Positions 59,239 to 64,000 of a stretch of 64,000 nucleotides of DNA are shown one piece after another; the stretch's first letter is position 1; every line of letters begins with the position of its first letter. This DNA comes from Hofstenia miamia (lineage: Eukaryota; Xenacoelomorpha; Acoela), in NCBI GenBank assembly GCA_004352715.1, contig SCFE01000025.1, forward strand, positions 666,748 to 730,747, in the 5' to 3' direction. Both the position numbers and the translations under genes were made by a program. The notes under the pieces are model-generated. The model searched no databases and was not told where the DNA came from. It worked only from the letters and a program-made list of their open reading frames with translations.

Positions 59239-59616
59239 CTGAATATGATTTTAAGGGGTCGTTTAATGGATTCAAATGAATATAAAAACATTTTGTTTTG
59301 GAAGTACCTAGCATTAGCAGAATGCATTTTTCATCAAACTCGTCTATTCATTTTGAGTTATTACCAAGTGGAATCCGGGTCAACCTGACTCTCTGTTCGA
59401 GGTTCGAGTGATTTTTAGACTGGTCGAATTTTGGGTCATTTATAATTGTTGGAATGAAAAAACACCAAAAGATTTAAGAAACAATTTGAATAGCCAATTA
59501 TTCGCAATTTTAAAATTCTTAAGCATTTTAAATATCTCTTTATATTTTTATTGATTTCGTATTGTTTTTATTGATGCTTTTATGCTAAAACATTTTGACG
59601 TACTATTCTAGAATAG

Positions 59617-59733
59617 GGTCTAGTGACGGCTTTTCATTTGGCGAGTGTGATCGCGTCGAGTCTAATTTCATTGCCAGATGGGTCGGACAGGAGGTCATTG
59701 TTAGACAACCCGGTTTGATGACTTGTCAAAAAG
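59617..59733 (+). CDS. Candidate orphan internal exon (phase 1-1, 117 nt)
   Basis: An acceptor GAATAG precedes 59617 and the donor AAAAAG|GTAATG follows 59733. The frame between is open, with protein-like composition and higher GC than its surroundings: SSDGFSFGECDRVESNFIA, then RWVGQEVIVRQPGLMTCQK. A possible next exon is 62044-62105, which keeps phase 1 (VIADCVLTANHFNCFLNTT, stop). That would place the retrotransposon at 60183-61352 in its intron. No family is recognised. Confidence 0.4.
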
Positions 59734-60034
59734 GTAATGTCCACTCTAGTTAGTACAGTATTTCTTGGACAATAAGGTCCGGCTATAGGGTGCACTAAGC
59801 AAAAAAGTCATAGATTAGACTTTATTCAAATCATTAGTAAGAGCTGCCAAAACCACACAAAAGTACATTCATTTTTTCAAAATTTTTTCCATCAAATTCC
59901 TCGACTTCTTTGTAGAAATTTAACAGTTCCGCGACAACAGAATCAAGCAATATTGATATATGAGGGTAATTGAATTATAAGATGCATTAGCTACATATTT
60001 TTTGTAAATATAAGGACTTTATGTATTATTTATA

Positions 60035-60039
<5 letters not shown>

Positions 60040-60072
<33 letters not shown>
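60040..60072. repeat. (AG)n microsatellite
   Basis: A pure GA/AG run of about 33 bases just beyond the 3' end of the minus-strand retrotransposon at 60183-61352. Confidence 0.95.
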
Positions 60073-60074
<2 letters not shown>

Positions 60075-60182
60075 ATTTCACCTTAATTGCAACCAAAAGA
60101 TTGAAAAATATAAGGTAATAACTATAAACTACCATTTACAAACATATATTTATATATATGTCTATATATGTTTATATATCTA

Positions 60183-61352
60183 TCATTTCCCATATGTAAC
60201 CAAATTCAGTGCTGCTATTTGACTATAGACAAAACTTTTCTCCATTCTGGAAGTTCGATGAGGGAAGGAGTAATCACGAATGTTACGTAAATTATAATCT
60301 AAATTCCGTATGTTTGGCACAAAATGACTCAGTGGGTGATTTTCTTTGTTTTGGATTTTTTGCCAAAGTTTAGTACAGCATGAATTTCGTCGATCACTTA
60401 GAGATTGACACTTGCTGATAAGACATGCTGCTTCATATTTAAAATTTGGAAAAATTATCCNNNNNNNNNNNNNNNNNNNNNNNNNNNNNNNNNNNNNNNN
60501 NNNNNNNNNNNNNNNNNNNNNNNNNNNNNNNNNNNNNNNNNNNNNNNNNNNNNNNNNNNNNNNNNNNNNNNNNNNNNNNNNNNNNNNNNNNNNNNNNNNN
60601 NNNNNNNNNNNNNNNNNNNNNNNNNNNNNNNNNNNNNNNNNNNNNNNNNNNNNNNNNNNNNNNNNNNNNNNNNNNNNNNNNNNNNNNNNNNNNNNNNNNN
60701 NNNNNNNNNNNNNNNNNNNNNNNNNNNNNNNNNNNNNNNNNNNNNNNNNNNNNNNNNNNNNNNNNNNNNNNNNNNNNNNNNNNNNNNNNNNNNNNNNNNN
60801 NNNGCTTTTTTAACCATGTGCATAATATTTTCTTCCCATGTGAGATTGTCTTGAACTACTAATCCAAGGAGTTTAGCTGATTGAACTCGCTGAATACTAT
60901 CATCTGTTATTTGAACTTCAGATGGCAAGTTAAAGTTATGCAAGGGACAAATAGTAATTTCTTTTGATTTTATTAAATTAAGTTGCATAAGCGATTTGCT
61001 GGCCCAATTTTTCACTTTTTGAACTAAACATTCAGATTCTGAAGGACTATCACGCGAGCAAACTTCCCAGATTGTTATATCGTCCACATATTTGACTCTA
61101 TTAGGCCAAAAACTCATTAAAGAGTTAACAAAAAGTATAAAAAGCCAAGGTCCAAGTTTGGTTCCTTGAGGTACTCCTGCATACAACGAATTCCACAATG
61201 AAAGTGTTCCGCAAGGTAAACGAACTCTTTGTTGACGACCAGATAAAAAGCTTATGATCCAGTTGCATGTGTAGTTGCTAACGTTAATTTCTCTCAGTTT
61301 GTTAATTAATATTGGATGACTAACTAAATCAAAAGCCTTTCTGAAGTCAATT
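60183..61352 (-). pseudogene. Second non-LTR retrotransposon pol (RT), 5'-truncated, with gap 60461-60803
   Basis: The frame begins abruptly at about 61352 with LIDFRKAFDLVSHP (box A). It continues through INVSNYTCNWIISFLSG, GVPQGTKLGPWLFILF (box B) and VKYVDDITIW (box C), then NLIKSKEITICP and AKLLGLVVQDNLTWEENI up to the gap. Beyond the gap it resumes with YEAACLISKCQSLSDRRNSC, NLDYNLRNIRDYSFPHRTSR and ends LNLVTYGK, stop at 60183-60185. What is visible has no stop, so this copy is younger than the others. The abrupt 5' start fits incomplete reverse transcription. It is a different family from the 55-59 kb element. Confidence 0.85.
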
Positions 61353-62419
61353 AAAAATAATGCGAAATATAAGGTACATGTATTTTAAAACGTTTGAATT
61401 TTCGAATTTCTATTAACTTGCCTTTCTCCATATACCCGATATTGAAGGCTTGCTGGCCTGCTTACCGAAATTAAACTTTAATGTCCGGTTTTCACTATTA
61501 ATAAATCTTTAAACAATAGTTTTACATGGAAATTACTCTAATTAGTTAATGAAATGCAGGTACAGATTTAGAGGGGGCATAGGAGGTACGTGCTAATTCC
61601 CTACTGGGATGTTATAGATTGCTAAGGATATTTGGCCTGGATTTATCATAGTGCATATCCTGGGTAGTGAAGTGCCCCTGCGTAGTATGGCTCCTAGAGC
61701 CGTTCGTGAAAGAATAAGTTTATATCAAGGTTAATCTTTGAAAAATTGACCAATCTCTACCGATCTATTTTTAGGTTACAAACCAAATTTATAATCTCAT
61801 TTTTATTAAGTTTAAGGAAACCCTATTTAAAAAATAGCTATTAACAACAAATGTACTCAAACTATATTAATATATATTATACATCAAAAAAACTTTTCAC
61901 CATCATTTTTAAATTAACTCATTAATATAGTGCTGATATAGGTCATTTTTTAATATTTTAAAACATTACAGTATCGTATGATAAATGCATTACCCAATTT
62001 TTGTAATATTAAATTTTTCATTTTATATCTTTTAAATGCTCAGTGATCGCAGATTGTGTTTTGACTGCAAACCATTTCAATTGTTTCCTGAATACAACAT
62101 AAAAAGTTATGAGGCTAGTTCCTGAGATAAGAGAAATAATTGGAGATTAGTAATGCTAATTATTAAAAGTTACAAAATGATAAATTATTTTACAAGTATT
62201 TTGTAATACTTTTATATACATTTAAATAGACAATGGAACCTATAATACAATAATATCACTGATTCCTTAAGGAAATTTCTAATATTTAGGTTGCCTTGAC
62301 TTTAACCCTATAAAGCTGAAATGATCTAAAAAAACAGTCTTTTTGCCAATGAATATCCAGAGATAACTAAATAATAATATTTAGTTGTCTTTTGGAATGT
62401 CATATATTTAATCCCAATT

Positions 62420-62850
62420 TCAGAGAAAAGCAAATATTAAATTAAAGATTATCTTTGACGGGACTCAACACTATCCACATTCAAATTTTCAACAGCTACC
62501 TCAACCTGGACACCAATAATATTAATAATGATGAATCAGCCCATGGGGTCGGATCTGCTCACTTTCAGTACTAAATTAAGTATGGTAGGAAAATAGTAGA
62601 TTAATAGAGTAAAATTTGTGTAAACACAACATGCGTACTACTATGCTCCTACAGAAATTTAATGGTGTTAAGCCGAATGAAACCAATCTTCTGATAAATT
62701 AACAAACCATCTACTGGATTTTTATCACTGTTCTCAGACTCAAGCGTATGCTATCCAGGAATTATTTGGTTATTTCAAATGGTGTCACCCTGATGTCATT
62801 ACTATCGTTACTTTCTGCTTGAAGGCCTTAATAGAATTTAATTAAAAAAG
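62420..62850 (+). other. Weak candidate exons
   Basis: Two short open stretches follow AG dinucleotides. One at about 62426 reads ANIKLKIIFDGTQHYPHSNF. One at 62738-62845 reads TQAYAIQELFGYFKWCHPDV, then a hydrophobic stretch and TAA. Both have protein-like composition, but there is no confirmed donor and no family. Confidence 0.2.
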
Positions 62851-63297
62851 CAATTAATAATTCAAATAGTTCATTTAATATATTCAAATTTTATTCTTTT
62901 TAGTTTGTTTGATGATATTTTGGCTACATTAAATTTGCGAAAATTGAGCCAGCCGAAAGTAATTGGGTACTGTAATTAAAAAATATCTACATTAATAATA
63001 ATCGATCAGAATTAGCCATTTAAATTTTAAGACAAGAAGAACTTATTGCAGATTACCAGAAAACTATTTTTGAAAATGAACTCAGAATTGATGAGGGAGG
63101 AAAGACAATATTATATAATGTGTAAAAGTTTCTTTCCAAAGCTCAAAATATTAAATTTCAATTTCCTTGTTTATAAGTTATTAAAATCTTACACGTTTTC
63201 TGAAGTAGCAAATAAAACTATTTGCTCTATTCTTTGTCTACAAAGCAAATCTCTCTATATTAAAGATGGATGTGTAAATATTATGTATATATATAAT

Positions 63298-63315
63298 ATG
63301 TATATATATACATAA

Positions 63316-63350
<35 letters not shown>

Positions 63351-63445
63351 TGGCTTACCGTTGTGTGAGTTTTTTCGCACAACACAACAGCAAAACACTG
63401 TTGTGTCACACAACAGGCACAACACAACAAAACAGAGTCAAAAAT
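63298..63445. repeat. (TA)n run and ACAACACAACA word tract
   Basis: A TA run at 63318-63350 is followed by TGTTGTG/CACAACA words on both strands (GCACAACACAACAGC, CACTGTTGTGTCACACAAC, GGCACAACACAACAAAAC). These can fold as nested hairpins. More TA runs lie at 63640-63690. Confidence 0.6.
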
Positions 63446-64000
63446 GTATTTGTGCGACATCCACTAAAAGTTCTAAGTTCTTAGCTATTCTTCTTACACA
63501 AATCTTTTGAATAACAAAGTATATATTTTAATTGGAGTCTCCTGCGAGACAGGGACCAAAGACAAATCACGAGACGGGACTAATTTGAATTAATTATTGC
63601 TTTTATTGTGCATGGTATTTGCAGTATATACATATGCATATACATATATATATATATATATGTGTGTATATATATATATATATACAGTATATATTTTGTA
63701 AATATATACTTTGTAGAGTGTGCATGTGATTATATATGATAATTTTTATGCTATAAATTTGCTTTGATCGCACATGATATATAATGTTCAGCCGTGATAC
63801 AACCTTGTTTTGCAAATAACAAGTATTTAAATATTAAATGTGAATCATTTTCATAGATTGAATTGTTCTAATTGAATAGTTAAAATTCTACTATGCATTA
63901 CAAAACCTCACAATCAACTTAAGAACGTATTTTCAAAAACGTCTTAAGCTCAGATTTATTATTTCCCTGTTACAATTTGATTTATTAAAATTGCAAACGC

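Noticed and set aside
1-64000. CRISPR arrays, bacterial operons, riboswitches, rRNA genes
   Set aside because: Introns, poly(A) signals and metazoan transposons show animal nuclear DNA. No spaced direct-repeat array or rRNA segment was seen.

Overview
This window is nuclear DNA from an AT-rich animal, most likely an invertebrate. Genes are split by GT-AG introns, (TA)n runs are everywhere, and several retrotransposon and DNA-transposon families are present: CR1/jockey-like, Penelope-like, Tc1/mariner and hAT-like. The phylum cannot be fixed from sequence alone. The assembly has several N gaps, most of them inside or next to (TA)n.

Layout. 1-7954 (+) holds the 3' two-thirds of ANAPC2, the cullin-like scaffold of the anaphase-promoting complex, in seven exons. 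Its introns carry a Tc1-derived foldback element, a dispersed repeat and degenerate GGGTTA tracts. 8-17 kb is mostly repeat and retrotransposon debris. 17118-19435 (+) is a small multi-exon gene for a secreted, cysteine-containing protein that I do not recognise. It has a TATA box and a poly(A) signal. 21.9 kb has a hAT-type MITE. 23812-27222 (-) is an MFS transporter of the SLC18/SLC18B1 type, broken by a 1-kb gap. 30-40 kb is a retrotransposon graveyard: two Penelope-like copies, non-LTR reverse-transcriptase tails and degenerate word repeats. 42412-46830 (+) is a complete four-exon lysosomal serine carboxypeptidase (cathepsin A, S10) with an intact catalytic triad and a mariner relic in intron 1. 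46.9-53.4 kb has MITEs and an internally deleted Tc1 transposase. 55.4-58.9 kb (-) is a CR1-like element with a zinc-finger ORF1 and a damaged ORF2. 60.2-61.35 kb (-) is a second, 5'-truncated non-LTR element.

The three recognised genes (cell cycle, transport, lysosomal proteolysis) are unrelated housekeeping-type loci, and I see no operon or cluster logic.

The most interesting signals are: (i) a hammerhead-ribozyme-like fold at the 3' ends of the Penelope-like copies; (ii) the unrecognised secreted-protein gene; (iii) several short, phase-consistent orphan exons (40607-41129, 59617-59733, 35281-35390) that may belong to unannotated genes; (iv) a perfect 561-bp duplication that stops exactly at an assembly gap.
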